Positions 28,489 through 36,618 of a stretch of DNA of 64,000 nucleotides are shown one piece after another. Below the pieces are notes generated by a model, which had not been told where the DNA came from, did not search any database, and worked only from the letters and a program-made list of their open reading frames with translations. Source of the DNA: MFD04580-c1 sp963702995 (lineage in GTDB: Bacteria > Planctomycetota > Phycisphaerae > Tepidisphaerales > Tepidisphaeraceae); contig OY969783.1 in assembly GCA_963702995.1 (NCBI GenBank), positions 5,828,001 to 5,892,000 on the forward strand, given 5' to 3'. The position numbers and the translations under genes are program-made. Each line of letters starts with the position of its first letter. Within the stretch, counting starts at the first letter, position 1.

Positions 28489-29169
28489 TTACAAGTGATC
28501 CTTCAAAAGCTCCTTGAGTCGCTTGCGACCCTGGAACACGTGCCACTTCACCGCCTCAACGCTGCACCCCAGCGCCTCGGCAACTTGTTTTTGCGGCATC
28601 TCTTCGATCGTGAACATCACGATCGCCAGCCGCTGCTTCTCGGGCAACTGACCCATCGCCTGCTGGAGTCGATCGCCCATCTCTTCGCTTTCGAGCTTTC
28701 GGACCGGGCTGCTCCCCTGGCTCATCCAGTCGCTCGTCCCGACCGATTCCGATTGGCCCGGCTCGCCCGAGCCTAACAGATCATCAAGCGGAAGCTGCGA
28801 TCGCGTCTTGCGGCTGCGGCGGAAGTTCAGCGACAGATTCGATACGATCCGCATCAGCCAGCCGCCGAACGCCTCCGGCCGCTGGAGCGTCGCGATGCTC
28901 GTGTAAGCCTTCAGGAACGCGTCCTGGGTGACCTCCAACGCATCGTGCGAATTGCCAAGAAGCCGGTACGATACGGCGACTGCCTGCCGCTGGTACTTGC
29001 GGATCAGGTCGTCGAACGCCGTACGTCGGCCGGCTATCACCGCTTCAACCAATTCTCGGTCAGAAGGGCCTTGATCCTGACGTGCCCCTGCCTCCGGGGC
29101 GTCAGACGCGACCGTCGCCGATGGGTCATCGGCCGGCGGACCTAGCGGATCTGGGGCCTTCTGATCCAT
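28489..29169 (-). CDS. ECF RNA polymerase sigma factor, system 2
   Basis: ATG 29169 gives 226 residues. Region 2 (RELVEAVIAGRRTAFDDLIRKYQRQAVAVSYRLLGNSHDALEVTQDAFLKAYTSIATLQRPEAFGGWLMRIVSNLSLNFRR) and region 4 (LQQAMGQLPEKQRLAIVMFTIEEMPQKQVAEALGCSVEAVKWHVFQGRKRLKELL) are intact. The acidic linker between them is longer than usual. Upstream on this strand TTGAGG and TATAAC occur with a 15-bp spacer (29215-29241); this is a weak promoter candidate because the spacer is short. The next genes on the strand are the anti-sigma-like and STN proteins, giving a three-gene signalling unit. Confidence 0.92.
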   Translation of the reverse strand: MDQKAPDPLGPPADDPSATVASDAPEAGARQDQGPSDRELVEAVIAGRRTAFDDLIRKYQRQAVAVSYRLLGNSHDALEVTQDAFLKAYTSIATLQRPEAFGGWLMRIVSNLSLNFRRSRKTRSQLPLDDLLGSGEPGQSESVGTSDWMSQGSSPVRKLESEEMGDRLQQAMGQLPEKQRLAIVMFTIEEMPQKQVAEALGCSVEAVKWHVFQGRKRLKELLKDHL

Positions 29170-29256
29170 AGTTCGGACACTCCGCCAATTCAAAGGTTGG
29201 CTGAATCCGTTCAAGTTATACCCGCCAAGGACTTACCTCAACCCGTTCACCCCCAA

Positions 29257-29281
29257 CAAAAAGCCGGCGAAGACGAGCCGG
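29257..29281 (-). terminator. Probable intrinsic terminator after trpA
   Basis: On the minus strand CCGGC, an 8-nt loop and GCCGG are followed by CTTTTTG. It lies about 150 bp past the trpA stop and before the sigma gene, so it separates the two units. The stem is short (5-6 bp). The rest of 29170-29432 holds nothing else clear. Confidence 0.5.
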
Positions 29282-29432
29282 ACAGGGCGAAAGTGGTTCT
29301 GAATCAACAAGTTAGAGTAAAGCGAAGCGTGACGGAGATCGGCAAGTCTGAAGAGGTGAACTCTGAAGCGCCGCGGCGAACAACACGGAATGGGGGCCGT
29401 CGAAGATCTTTTATCGGCTCAGTTCGCTTAAG

Positions 29433-30299
29433 CTACTGGACGTCGGCGAGCATCTCGGCCGCGTAATCTCGGACGGCACGCGCAACGGCTTCCACGCCTT
29501 GCGCCTGATGGGCGTTCATCCGCTTCACGAAGGCGCTGCCGACGATCGCGCCGTCGGCGAGCCCTCGTAGCTGGGCGACGTGGCGCGCCTTGGAGATGCC
29601 AAAGCCGACACAAATGGGTCGATCCGTCAGCTCGCGCAGGTTGGTGACCCCCGCGGCCAGGTCCGCCGGGAGCTGGTCCCGCTCTCCGGTAATCCCGGAC
29701 ACGGAGAGATAGTAGATAAAACCGGTGCTCAGCCGTGCGATTTCGGCCCGGCGTGCCGGGGTGGTCGTCGGGGCCACAAGATGGATCGTCTCCAAGCCGC
29801 CGGCCAAAATGTCGCCGGATGTCGCCTGAGCTTCGGGCGGAGGAAGGTCGGGAAGGATCAGGCCATCGAAACCGGCCGCTCGCGCGTCGGTGACGAATCG
29901 TTTCAGCCCGTAGCGATAGACGATGCTATAGCTGACCATGGCGACCAGCGGCGCCGACAGGCCGACTCGCGCACCGGAAACGGCCGCGAAAATGTCGCCG
30001 ACCTTCAGCTTGCGCGACAGGGCGTCTGTGAACGCGGCCTGTATGGTCGGCCCGTCGGCGATCGGGTCGGAGAAGGGGAACCCGATCTCGATCACGCTCG
30101 CGCCGCCGGCTTCGAGCGCGGGCAACGTCGCGACCGTCGTCGCAAGGTCCGGGTAGCCGGCGGGGATGAAGGGGATCAGACCGATGCCCCGCCGCGCCCG
30201 CAGGGCATTGAATGTCTCGCGGAGGGTGCGGCGGACGCGCGGAGCGGCCGATCCATCCGATGAAAGTCTTGTCATTCCGCCGCTCTGGGTATGCTCCAT
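29433..30299 (-). CDS. trpA: Tryptophan synthase alpha subunit
   Basis: Cleaves indole-3-glycerol phosphate to indole and glyceraldehyde 3-phosphate, passing indole to the beta subunit. The (beta/alpha)8 signature IGLIPFIPAGYPD and VIEIGFPFSDPIADGPTIQAAF is present, including the catalytic Glu and Asp that correspond to Glu49 and Asp60 of the E. coli enzyme. Later LVAPTTTPARR, GFIYYLSVSGITGERDQLP and ICVGFGISKARHVAQL complete the active-site loops and phosphate site. At 288 residues it is slightly longer than the usual 265-270 because of the N-terminus; ATG 30275 is an alternative start. No trpB or other trp gene is adjacent. Confidence 0.95.
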   Translation of the reverse strand: MEHTQSGGMTRLSSDGSAAPRVRRTLRETFNALRARRGIGLIPFIPAGYPDLATTVATLPALEAGGASVIEIGFPFSDPIADGPTIQAAFTDALSRKLKVGDIFAAVSGARVGLSAPLVAMVSYSIVYRYGLKRFVTDARAAGFDGLILPDLPPPEAQATSGDILAGGLETIHLVAPTTTPARRAEIARLSTGFIYYLSVSGITGERDQLPADLAAGVTNLRELTDRPICVGFGISKARHVAQLRGLADGAIVGSAFVKRMNAHQAQGVEAVARAVRDYAAEMLADVQ

Positions 30300-30353
30300 G
30301 GGAGCGCGGGATCATAATCATCATCGCCGTCGAGCGGTAGAGGCCAAAGCTCG

Positions 30354-30791
30354 ATGGGGACGGGCAAGGACGCCCGGCGCGAGAAGCCTCTTTCCCGGAT
30401 CGTGCCGCTTATGAGCCGAAAGAGCGACAACGCCCATGACATCGCCCTCGACCAGGTCTGCCCGGTGCTCGGCCTGGAGCGTTGGAACCAGGATTGGGCC
30501 ATCGTTGAAGCGGACGCCGCGCGGATCGACGAGTTCGTCGCCTTCTTTGAGAAACGCGCGGATCTGACGCCATGGGCGGGCGAGCTGCTGTTTGAGCTCG
30601 TCCTCGCGTCGATCAGTGAAGCACTCGAGCAGGGAAAACTTGATCGGAAGGGGCTCGCCCGCTACGAGCCATTCATCCGAACCGTCGGCCCGCGCTATCC
30701 AGACGCCCTTCGTCGCTGGGCCGCCATGCCCTGCGAGCCCTGCCGCCCGTGGAAGGTGTCGCAATGGCTCCAGGCGACGTTCCGACTCTGA
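30354..30791 (+). CDS. Hypothetical small soluble protein
   Basis: This is a 145-residue product with no membrane segment and no family I recognise. The central part (LERWNQDWAIVEADAARIDEFVAFFEKRADLTPWAGELLFELVLASISEALEQGKLD) is a plausible helical domain and the codon pattern is typical of the genome. The C-terminus has paired cysteines (AAMPCEPCRPWKVSQW). The start is unsettled: ATG 30354 or ATG 30411. It is divergent from trpA and convergent with the cytochrome gene. Confidence 0.6.
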   Translation: MGTGKDARREKPLSRIVPLMSRKSDNAHDIALDQVCPVLGLERWNQDWAIVEADAARIDEFVAFFEKRADLTPWAGELLFELVLASISEALEQGKLDRKGLARYEPFIRTVGPRYPDALRRWAAMPCEPCRPWKVSQWLQATFRL

Positions 30792-30844
30792 TCCGCTCGC
30801 GGACGATCCGGTGCCCCGCGGGCTCGGCAGGATTTTCTGCTCCG

Positions 30845-31216
30845 TCACTTCGGCTCGGCGCCCCGCACCGCAACCAGATAGTTCACCAGTTCTGCGACTT
30901 TATCCTCCGGGATCGGAGCGCTGTAGGCGGTTCGCATCTTGGTCACCTCGGCGAGCCATGTCGCGCGCGGCAGGGGCGGCTGCAGGGCGATGTAGCGGCC
31001 CGTATGGCACATGACGCAGTAGGTCTGCGCCGTCTCGCGCCCGGCCGCCTCAAGAAGGGGCGGCTCCTCCTCCGGCAGGGTGATCGAGCGGACGCTCCCT
31101 TTCCTCTCGAGGCCCGAAGCCGTGGTCGCGGCCGGGGCGGCCGCCGTCGGCCGGAGCCAAGCCACCACTCCGACACAGATCGCGACGCCGAGCGTTCCAA
31201 CCGCCGATCGTTCCAT
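30845..31216 (-). CDS. Monoheme cytochrome c, SorB-like subunit
   Basis: This is a 123-residue exported cytochrome. It has an N-terminal hydrophobic signal (VGTLGVAICVGVVAWLRPTAAA), a single heme site CVMCH after GRETAQTYC, and a likely distal Met ligand in TKMRTAY. It lies 40 bp downstream of a molybdenum sulfite-oxidase-family gene on the same strand. This is the arrangement of SorAB sulfite dehydrogenases, in which this subunit takes electrons from the molybdenum centre. The heme protein is clear. The sulfite role rests on context. Confidence 0.85.
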   Translation of the reverse strand: MERSAVGTLGVAICVGVVAWLRPTAAAPAATTASGLERKGSVRSITLPEEEPPLLEAAGRETAQTYCVMCHTGRYIALQPPLPRATWLAEVTKMRTAYSAPIPEDKVAELVNYLVAVRGAEPK

Positions 31217-31256
31217 GACCTTCCTCAGCAGACGATATATGCCCCTCTACGCGAGC

Positions 31257-32522
31257 TTACGCGACGGCGACATCAATCGATTCGATCACATTTCGGGCGT
31301 ATCCGCTTCGGTTCCATTGGGCGAGGGTTTGAGTCTCTCCGGCGACGTTGGTCGCCTTGGCCATCAACCGGTAGTTGCCAGCCGCGGGCACCCAGTTGAA
31401 TCGCCACCTCCGCCAGGAATAGCGGCCGAGGTCCGCATCGAGCTTGGCGGCCGCCCAGGTAGTGCCCGCGTCAACCGACACCTCCACCGACTTGATCCCT
31501 CCGCCGCCATCCATCGCCAACCCCTGCACCTCAAGCGGTGCGCCGGCTTTCAGCTTCGCACCCGGCTCAGGGCTGACAAACAGCGATCGAACCGTCATGC
31601 GGCTGATCGGAATGGTCTGCTTCGCAAGGTCCTTCGGCGATTCCTGGAAATCAGGCGTATTGGGCACCCGGTAGGCTTTGGCCATCCAGTACCCGTCGAA
31701 CGGCTTATCGAGCACCGTGATCTCGTTGAGGGCCTTTACCCAATAGGTCGCATACCAGCCCGGGACGACCAGCCGGAGCGGAAAGCCGTTCAGCATCGGC
31801 AGGGGCTCGCCATTCATCTCGTAAGCGACCATCACCTCGCCGTCGGCCGCGTGATCGAGGGCAAGCGATTTGACGAAATCCGGCGTCCCGGCGAAGTCCG
31901 CCCCCGGCGGCAGGACCGGGCCATCCAGCCCGTTGAAGCTGACATCGATCGCGCCCGCCCTCACGCCCGCCTTGGTAAGCAGGTCCTTCAGGCGGACGCC
32001 GACCCACCTCGCGTTGCCGATCGCGCCGTTCCCCCACTGCACGCCGGGCATCCGGGGCGAGTAGAGGCTCCGGGAATTGCCCGAGCATTGATTCAGCGCA
32101 ACCAACGAAACCGGTTCGAACCCCTTCCGCAGCTCATCCAGCGACAAATTCAGCGGCCGCTCCACATGCCCGCCGAGCGTGAGCCGAAACTGCGCCGCAT
32201 CCACCCGCGTCGGGACGAGCGCCAGATGCCAGCGGACATAGAAGGCCTCGTTTGGCGTGAAATCTTCGCGAAGGAACCGGGCAGGCATCTCCAGGTTGGG
32301 CGGGCGGTCGGTCAAAAGAAGAAGATCCGTCTTTTCCGGGAACCGCGCCGTCCGCGGCGGAGGGGCCACAGGCTCCGTGGACGCCGTCTCGGCCGCGTTG
32401 GCTCGCCCTGACGCAAGCCAGGCGCTCCCGATCGCCGCGCCAGCGGCCGATCGGGCGGCCGCCGCCAGGAACGCACGACGATGATCACGGATCGCATCTC
32501 TCTCAGTCCCGCTCTTCTTCAT
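31257..32522 (-). CDS. Molybdopterin sulfite dehydrogenase, SorA-like subunit
   Basis: The leader contains a Tat-type motif (DHRRAFLAAAARSAAGAAIG), in keeping with export of a folded molybdenum protein. The oxidoreductase domain carries the cofactor cysteine in VALNQCSGNSRSLYSPRMPGVQWGNGAIGNARWVGVRLKDLL. It also has the conserved AYEMNGEPLPMLNGFPLRLVVPGWYATYWVKAL and GYWMAKAYRVP. The C-terminal dimerisation domain (IKSVEVSVDAGTTWAAAKLD...RWRFNWVP) completes the sulfite oxidase fold. The predicted reaction is sulfite to sulfate in the periplasm with electrons to the adjacent cytochrome. At 421 residues the length is normal. Other members of the fold act on different substrates, so the specificity is inferred. 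Confidence 0.88.
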   Translation of the reverse strand: MKKSGTERDAIRDHRRAFLAAAARSAAGAAIGSAWLASGRANAAETASTEPVAPPPRTARFPEKTDLLLLTDRPPNLEMPARFLREDFTPNEAFYVRWHLALVPTRVDAAQFRLTLGGHVERPLNLSLDELRKGFEPVSLVALNQCSGNSRSLYSPRMPGVQWGNGAIGNARWVGVRLKDLLTKAGVRAGAIDVSFNGLDGPVLPPGADFAGTPDFVKSLALDHAADGEVMVAYEMNGEPLPMLNGFPLRLVVPGWYATYWVKALNEITVLDKPFDGYWMAKAYRVPNTPDFQESPKDLAKQTIPISRMTVRSLFVSPEPGAKLKAGAPLEVQGLAMDGGGGIKSVEVSVDAGTTWAAAKLDADLGRYSWRRWRFNWVPAAGNYRLMAKATNVAGETQTLAQWNRSGYARNVIESIDVAVA

Positions 32523-32842
32523 TCTCGCTCCGCTTCAGCGTGATCGGATGTGAACGACCTTCCGCCATCCGCGCCCGACAGTAGTCTGGCAAGCACTCCG
32601 CGACAATGCGCGAACAACATGTGGAGGTCGCGCAAGGGTGCCGCCCTCCGTGGCAGCCGTCAGACTGCTTGATCCGCCCAACGAGCCCGCCGGCTCGATC
32701 GCCGAGCTCCGTCATCGAAGCGGGCAGTCGCCGTACTCGGCGACTGGGCGGCCCAGTCACCGGCTGCTGTCGCCCTATAGAGTCTCGTATCACTTCCGAA
32801 CGGTGACCGACCGCAAATAGTTCGCCGCAAACTGCGACCCGA
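32523..32842. other. Non-coding stretch between SorA-like gene and IS remnant
   Basis: No convincing gene. A perfect 9-bp hairpin CAGTCGCCG-TACT-CGGCGACTG lies at 32725-32746 without a T tract. The base composition begins to fall towards the accessory island on the right. Confidence 0.4.
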
Positions 32843-33189
32843 TCAGCCCGTAAGGGAAATATTGCCCAAGTAGAACGCCCGCTTCGGCAAGCTTCCTGGA
32901 GAAGGCGTCGAGGTCACCGTGACCAGCCGCGCACCGACTGTTCCGGCAATCGCTTGACTCCTTCTCCGTTTTCCAGCGTCACGGCCTGGCCCAGATCCCC
33001 CGGCCCGATCGATTTGAAGAACTCGCCAAGCAGTGTGGCCCCCATCACCAGCATCTGTGCGAACAAGTGCCGTTCGACCTCGTGCTCCGCCGTTCCGGCC
33101 GTCGCGGCCGCTGTGAGCCAATGCCCCAGTTCGATGAGTTTGGTCAGGGCCGATTCGACATTGCATTCGAGGTGCGCTTTGGGGAACAT
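32843..33189 (-). pseudogene. Remnant of an ISKra4-like transposase
   Basis: ATG 33189, preceded by an ideal AAGGAGG, opens MFPKAHLECNVESALTKLIELGHWLTAAATAGTAEHEVERHLFAQMLVMGATLLGEFFKSIGPGDLGQAVTLENGEGVKRLPEQS. It resembles the N-terminus of ISKra4-family transposases. The frame then breaks near 32935, continues briefly as RLVTVTSTPS and ends. Nothing of the remaining several hundred residues, including the catalytic domain, is present. It is therefore a decayed insertion sequence next to the restriction-modification genes. The family assignment is from memory of conserved text and could be checked by search. Confidence 0.6.
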
Positions 33190-33371
33190 TGCTAAGCCTC
33201 CTTGCTGTTGAAACCTTCGACGTTTGGTAGACGCCCCACGATTTTGACCCGGGAGGCTTTTTTGTCGATTCGCAAAACAAGGAATCCGCCCATATTCGCG
33301 GTTTAGCCCGTCCGAAGACCGCGAGCACCACCGGTTACACCGAACTGGCAAAGGGATGGCGACTCACTGCT

Positions 33372-34205
33372 TTATTTGAGACCGTCTCGTTTTAGAATCC
33401 CACTCGTGCCGCCGCTGCGCTTCGCTTCCATCCCTTTGACGGCCCCGGCCACGCATCCACCCGGTGTCAGCGACACGAACATTCGAGCGTTGAACGACGC
33501 CTTTGCAGTCGTGGCGTCCGTGTTCCGCTTGGTGATGGCGTAGTCGCATGGGCGCAGGAAGGCGGCGAGCAGATCGCACATCTTCGCCTGCCCGTTTTTC
33601 TCCGTGTAGAAGAGGGCGACGTGTAGGCCCATGTGGTTGTAGTGGCAGTCCACCCGGAAGGAGTTGCGGCAGGTCTTGATCTCCACGCCGTCAGGAACAC
33701 GCACCGGCTTGACCGGCTTGTTGCCCTTCAGTGCAGCACCGTATTCCTTGCTCTTCTTCCGGTCGAATTTCGGCAGCTTCGTGTAGTCGTATTCGCCCAT
33801 GTACAGGTCGGGGTAGTCGCTCTTTCCGTTCGATGCCATGCCCGTGCCCACGCCGTCAGCCAGCATGTAATCGGTCATGACCCGACTCACGACATCGCCG
33901 GCGATTTCTTTGATTAGCACCTGCTGACGCCCCAGTTGCAGGTCGATCTTTTCCGCAAACCTCCGGTCGATGGGGTGCTCGTTCTTGCACTGCACCCACA
34001 ACTCTCTGACCCGCTCGGGCGAGTTATAGACTTCCTCGCAGAAGCCCAGCATGTCGGGGGCGATCTGGCACAGCCAAGGAATCACGGCGTCGGCAGTTTT
34101 CCGGCACCGGGCGTACCAGTCGATGTCGGTTGGCGGGTACAACTCCAAGTCTTCTTTTGCTGCTTTGATCTGGCCTCGGATCAGGGACAACGGATCGTCG
34201 CTCAC
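33372..34205 (-). CDS. Probable type II restriction endonuclease
   Basis: This 277-residue protein is encoded just after, and overlapping by four bases (GTGA), the C-protein gene, divergent from a C5 methyltransferase. That context makes it the likely restriction enzyme. A PD-(D/E)xK-like set can be drawn: SDYPDLYMGEYDY supplies the first Asp, and VPDGVEIKTC supplies the E-x-K about 45 residues later. I cannot assign it to a named endonuclease or give a recognition sequence. The GC content is visibly lower than the chromosome, as in the whole cluster. Start GTG 34205 is fixed by the overlap. Confidence 0.72.
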   Translation of the reverse strand: MSDDPLSLIRGQIKAAKEDLELYPPTDIDWYARCRKTADAVIPWLCQIAPDMLGFCEEVYNSPERVRELWVQCKNEHPIDRRFAEKIDLQLGRQQVLIKEIAGDVVSRVMTDYMLADGVGTGMASNGKSDYPDLYMGEYDYTKLPKFDRKKSKEYGAALKGNKPVKPVRVPDGVEIKTCRNSFRVDCHYNHMGLHVALFYTEKNGQAKMCDLLAAFLRPCDYAITKRNTDATTAKASFNARMFVSLTPGGCVAGAVKGMEAKRSGGTSGILKRDGLK

Positions 34206-34429
34206 TTTTCCTCCCCCTTGCCGTCGTCAAAGAGCGTGCGTATGGGCAGGCCCAAGGCTCTAGCGATTTTGTGGACATTGATCAGGCTGACGTTCCGCTG
34301 GCCACGTTCGACCCCGCCGATGTACGAACGGTCGAGTTGGCATTGATGCGCCAACTCCTCCTGAGACCACCCAGCTTTTGATCTGAGTTCTCGGACTCGC
34401 ACACCGAACTGTTGAAGAACATCTGCCAC
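34202..34429 (-). CDS. Controller (C) protein of the restriction-modification system, XRE-type HTH
   Basis: The 75-residue product is all helix-turn-helix: VRVRELRSKAGWSQEELAHQCQLDRSYIGGVERGQRNVSLINVHKIARALGLPIRTLF. Size and position match C proteins, which bind paired C-boxes to time restriction against methylation. It begins at GTG 34429 and overlaps the endonuclease gene by four bases, so the two are translationally coupled. A palindromic C-box-like operator lies 24-50 bp upstream. Confidence 0.85.
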   Translation of the reverse strand: MADVLQQFGVRVRELRSKAGWSQEELAHQCQLDRSYIGGVERGQRNVSLINVHKIARALGLPIRTLFDDGKGEEK

Positions 34430-34447
34430 GGCTGAGACGATCCCCGC

Positions 34448-34477
34448 TTGACGACAATGAGTCCACGGACTTAAAGT
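34448..34477 (+). promoter_or_regulatory. Putative promoter of the C5 methyltransferase
   Basis: TTGACG (34448-34453), an 18-bp spacer and TAAAGT (34472-34477) face the methyltransferase gene, with a leader of about 108 bp to ATG 34586. The spacer is occupied by the C-box-like palindrome, so bound C protein would block this promoter. Confidence 0.45.
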
Positions 34478-34479
34478 AC
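34453..34479 (-). promoter_or_regulatory. C-box-like operator
   Basis: Read on the minus strand, two half-sites (ACTttaAGT and GACTcatTGTC) flank a central perfect palindrome AGTCC-GT-GGACT. This follows the plan of known C-protein operators, GACTnnnAGTC units joined through a CCGTGG-type centre. It lies upstream of the C gene and between the -35 and -10 of the opposing methyltransferase promoter candidate. Confidence 0.65.
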
Positions 34480-34585
34480 CATCGTCGTTCTGCCTGTTCT
34501 CAGATCAGCCTTCTCGGTGATCTGCGACGGCTTTCTGGTATTCTGTAGATGTTAGGTTTTGCGGTTGCCTGTTGGGAGTCGTCGA

Positions 34586-35791
34586 ATGGCTGTGTCGCTT
34601 CCTCGAAATGCGAAGACATTCTGCGAGTTTTTCGCAGGAATCGGATTGGTTTGGGAAGGCTTGCGGCCATCCGGGTGGGATTGCGTCTACAGCAACGACA
34701 TTGATCCAAAAAAGAAGGATGTCTTCGAGTCACACTTCGGCCGCTCCGCTCACTTTCATCTCGGTGACATTTGGCACACCCTTGAGGTGGTTGAGAGGAT
34801 CAAGGTTAAACCCTTTCTGGCGACGGCCTCGTTCCCTTGCACCGATTTGTCTCTAGCCGGGTACTGGAAAGGTTTGGAAGGCAAGGAATCGTCCACGTAC
34901 TTCGGATTCCTGAAAGTCTTACAGGCACTCGGCGAGAGTAAGCCACCGGTCGTCATGTTGGAGAACGTGCCCAGTTTCCTGACCAGCGGGAAGGGCAAGG
35001 ACTTTCCCGTCGCCATGAAGGCGTTGGCCGATCTCGGCTATTGGATCGACGCATTCATCGTGGATGCCAAGAACTTCGTACCCCAGAGCAGGCCACGTCT
35101 CTTCGTCGTCGGAGTTCATGAACGGATTAGCTCTCCATTGATGGTCAAAGAAAGCCGGCTGCCGTTGTATTCGACGCAGTGGCTTCAGGCGGTCGAGGAA
35201 AGTGGAAACCTGCATCCCAAACCACTGGTGAAGATAATGGAGGCAACGGAACTGCCGACCGGCTGGTTCACGTTACCGCTCATGCCGCCCAAGGCGCAAC
35301 CCACGAAGTTGGTTGACCTGATCGATCTCGACGATGGGCAAGATTGGTGGGACGCTGAGCGGGTGCGAATCCATTACGAGCGGATGCACGACTACTGCCG
35401 GGTGAAGTTTGATGAAATGATCAAAAGCAAGGCCACGTTCGTCAGCACTGCCTACCGGCGAACCAGAAAGGCCGTCGTCAGAACCGAGGTGAGGTTTGAT
35501 GGCGTCGCCGGATGCCTCCGCACCACCAAGGGCGGGAGTGCCCGTCAGATCGTCATCGCCGTGAAGGATGGGAAGCTAATGATCCGTTGGATGTCGCCTC
35601 GTGAATATGCTCGCCTGCAAGGGGCCGGCAACTACAAGCTGGCGGGGAGAAACGAGAACCAGCAGATGTTCGGTTTCGGGGACGCCGTCTGTGTGCCGGT
35701 GATCAGTTGGATTGACGAGAATGTGCTGACGCCCCTGTACGAAACCGCCAAGCCAGTTAAATCACCCAGACCGAAGAAGGCGTTAGTGTGA
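34586..35791 (+). CDS. DNA (cytosine-5) methyltransferase of the restriction-modification system
   Basis: The 401-residue protein starts at ATG 34586 after GGGAG. Motif I is FCEFFAGIGLVWEGL, the catalytic motif IV is ASFPCTDLSLAGYWKG with the nucleophilic Cys, motif VI is VVMLENVPSFL and motif VIII is QSRPRLFVVGV. A variable target-recognition region follows (about residues 190-330). Motifs IX-X are RWMSPREYARLQGAGNYKL and QMFGFGDAVCVPVISWI. It protects host DNA from the neighbouring endonuclease. The vsr gene begins six bases after its stop, matching the C-to-T hazard of 5-methylcytosine. Which sequence it modifies cannot be read from here. Confidence 0.93.
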   Translation: MAVSLPRNAKTFCEFFAGIGLVWEGLRPSGWDCVYSNDIDPKKKDVFESHFGRSAHFHLGDIWHTLEVVERIKVKPFLATASFPCTDLSLAGYWKGLEGKESSTYFGFLKVLQALGESKPPVVMLENVPSFLTSGKGKDFPVAMKALADLGYWIDAFIVDAKNFVPQSRPRLFVVGVHERISSPLMVKESRLPLYSTQWLQAVEESGNLHPKPLVKIMEATELPTGWFTLPLMPPKAQPTKLVDLIDLDDGQDWWDAERVRIHYERMHDYCRVKFDEMIKSKATFVSTAYRRTRKAVVRTEVRFDGVAGCLRTTKGGSARQIVIAVKDGKLMIRWMSPREYARLQGAGNYKLAGRNENQQMFGFGDAVCVPVISWIDENVLTPLYETAKPVKSPRPKKALV

Positions 35792-35797
35792 GCCGTC

Positions 35798-36220
35798 ATG
35801 GCCGATGTGTTCCCGCCAGCCGAGCGATCCGAGATCATGCGGGCCGTCCGCAGCCGAGACACGACACCGGAACTGCTCGTGCGCCGCATCCTTTTGGGGT
35901 TGGGCTACCGCTACCGGTTGTGCGTGAAGTCGCTGCCGGGTTCACCGGACATCGTGATGAAGTCGAGGCGGAAAGCTATTTTCGTCCACGGCTGTTTCTG
36001 GCATGGGCACGGCTGCTCTCGGGGGAGAAGAAGGCCGAAGACAAGGCGGGAATATTGGGACGGTAAGCGGGCAAGAAACCAAACGAGGGATGCGAAGAGC
36101 AGGCGTGCGCTTCGGCATCTGGGCTGGGACGTGCTGGTCATCTGGGAGTGCCAGACGAAAGATGCAGGGCGTCTAGCACGACGTCTGGCCACGTTCATCG
36201 ACCGGGTCTCAACGGCCTAG
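35798..36220 (+). CDS. vsr: Very short patch repair endonuclease
   Basis: Vsr nicks next to T:G mismatches produced by deamination of 5-methylcytosine. The 140-residue protein shows the family core IMRAVRSRDTTPELLVRRILLGLGYRYRL, then LPGSPDIVMKSRRKAIFVHGCFWHGHGC with the catalytic Asp and the His/Cys zinc and active-site cluster, then RRALRHLGWDVLVIWECQ. It is full length and intact, six bases downstream of the methyltransferase, and is presumably translated from the same message. Its 3' end overlaps a convergent small gene by 26 bp. Confidence 0.93.
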   Translation: MADVFPPAERSEIMRAVRSRDTTPELLVRRILLGLGYRYRLCVKSLPGSPDIVMKSRRKAIFVHGCFWHGHGCSRGRRRPKTRREYWDGKRARNQTRDAKSRRALRHLGWDVLVIWECQTKDAGRLARRLATFIDRVSTA

Positions 36221-36398
36221 TTTGCTCGGGTTCGTTCATCCACGTTTCGAGGATCGTGCGTACTTCCTGTTCATCGGTATCGCCGGGACGGGCGGCGTCC
36301 ATATAGACCTGAATCTGCTCCCTCAATTCTGGCGGGAAGCCTCCGCTCCACTCCTCGAAGTCCGTCTTGATCAGCTTTTGTAAATCTTCGGCGGTCAT
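36195..36398 (-). CDS. Hypothetical small acidic protein
   Basis: This is a 67-residue reading frame (MTAEDLQKLIKTDFEEWSGGFPPELREQIQVYMDAARPGDTDEQEVRTILETWMNEPEQ...) with regular helical, acidic character and a typical start. It overlaps the end of vsr by 26 bp on the opposite strand. No family recognised. The longer frame extending to 36701 runs into low-complexity and repeated sequence and is not credible. Confidence 0.42.
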   Translation of the reverse strand: MTAEDLQKLIKTDFEEWSGGFPPELREQIQVYMDAARPGDTDEQEVRTILETWMNEPEQTRPLRPGR

Positions 36399-36414
36399 CT
36401 GGAGCGCGGAAACG

Positions 36415-36515
36415 GGGACAGTCTCAATTATCACTGAGAGCGGATAAGGGGAGCGGATAAGGGGAGCGGCTACGGAACGGAAAAGGTGATAGTCTGACAG
36501 TCTCAAATAGTCGAT
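36415..36515. repeat. Cluster of short repeats
   Basis: The stretch contains GGGGACAGTCTCAATTATCA, a 13-bp tandem duplication (AGCGGATAAGGGG twice, about 36431-36456) and a second GACAGTCTCAA about 80 bp on. The GGGGACAGTCTC string resembles REP-type sequences. No gene. Confidence 0.45.
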
Positions 36516-36618
36516 CGGCGTGATCCGAGGCAGCGTATGACTTACCCTTCCTCCGTCGGCAGCGACGCAACACCGGAGGTCATAACGGGGTCGCCTCCCA
36601 ATGTGACCGCTCGCGACA

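Noticed and set aside
32503..32793. 96-residue open frame on the minus strand, upstream of the SorA-like gene
   Set aside because: It has mixed Cys/Arg-rich content, overlaps the sulfite dehydrogenase start and has no recognisable fold.
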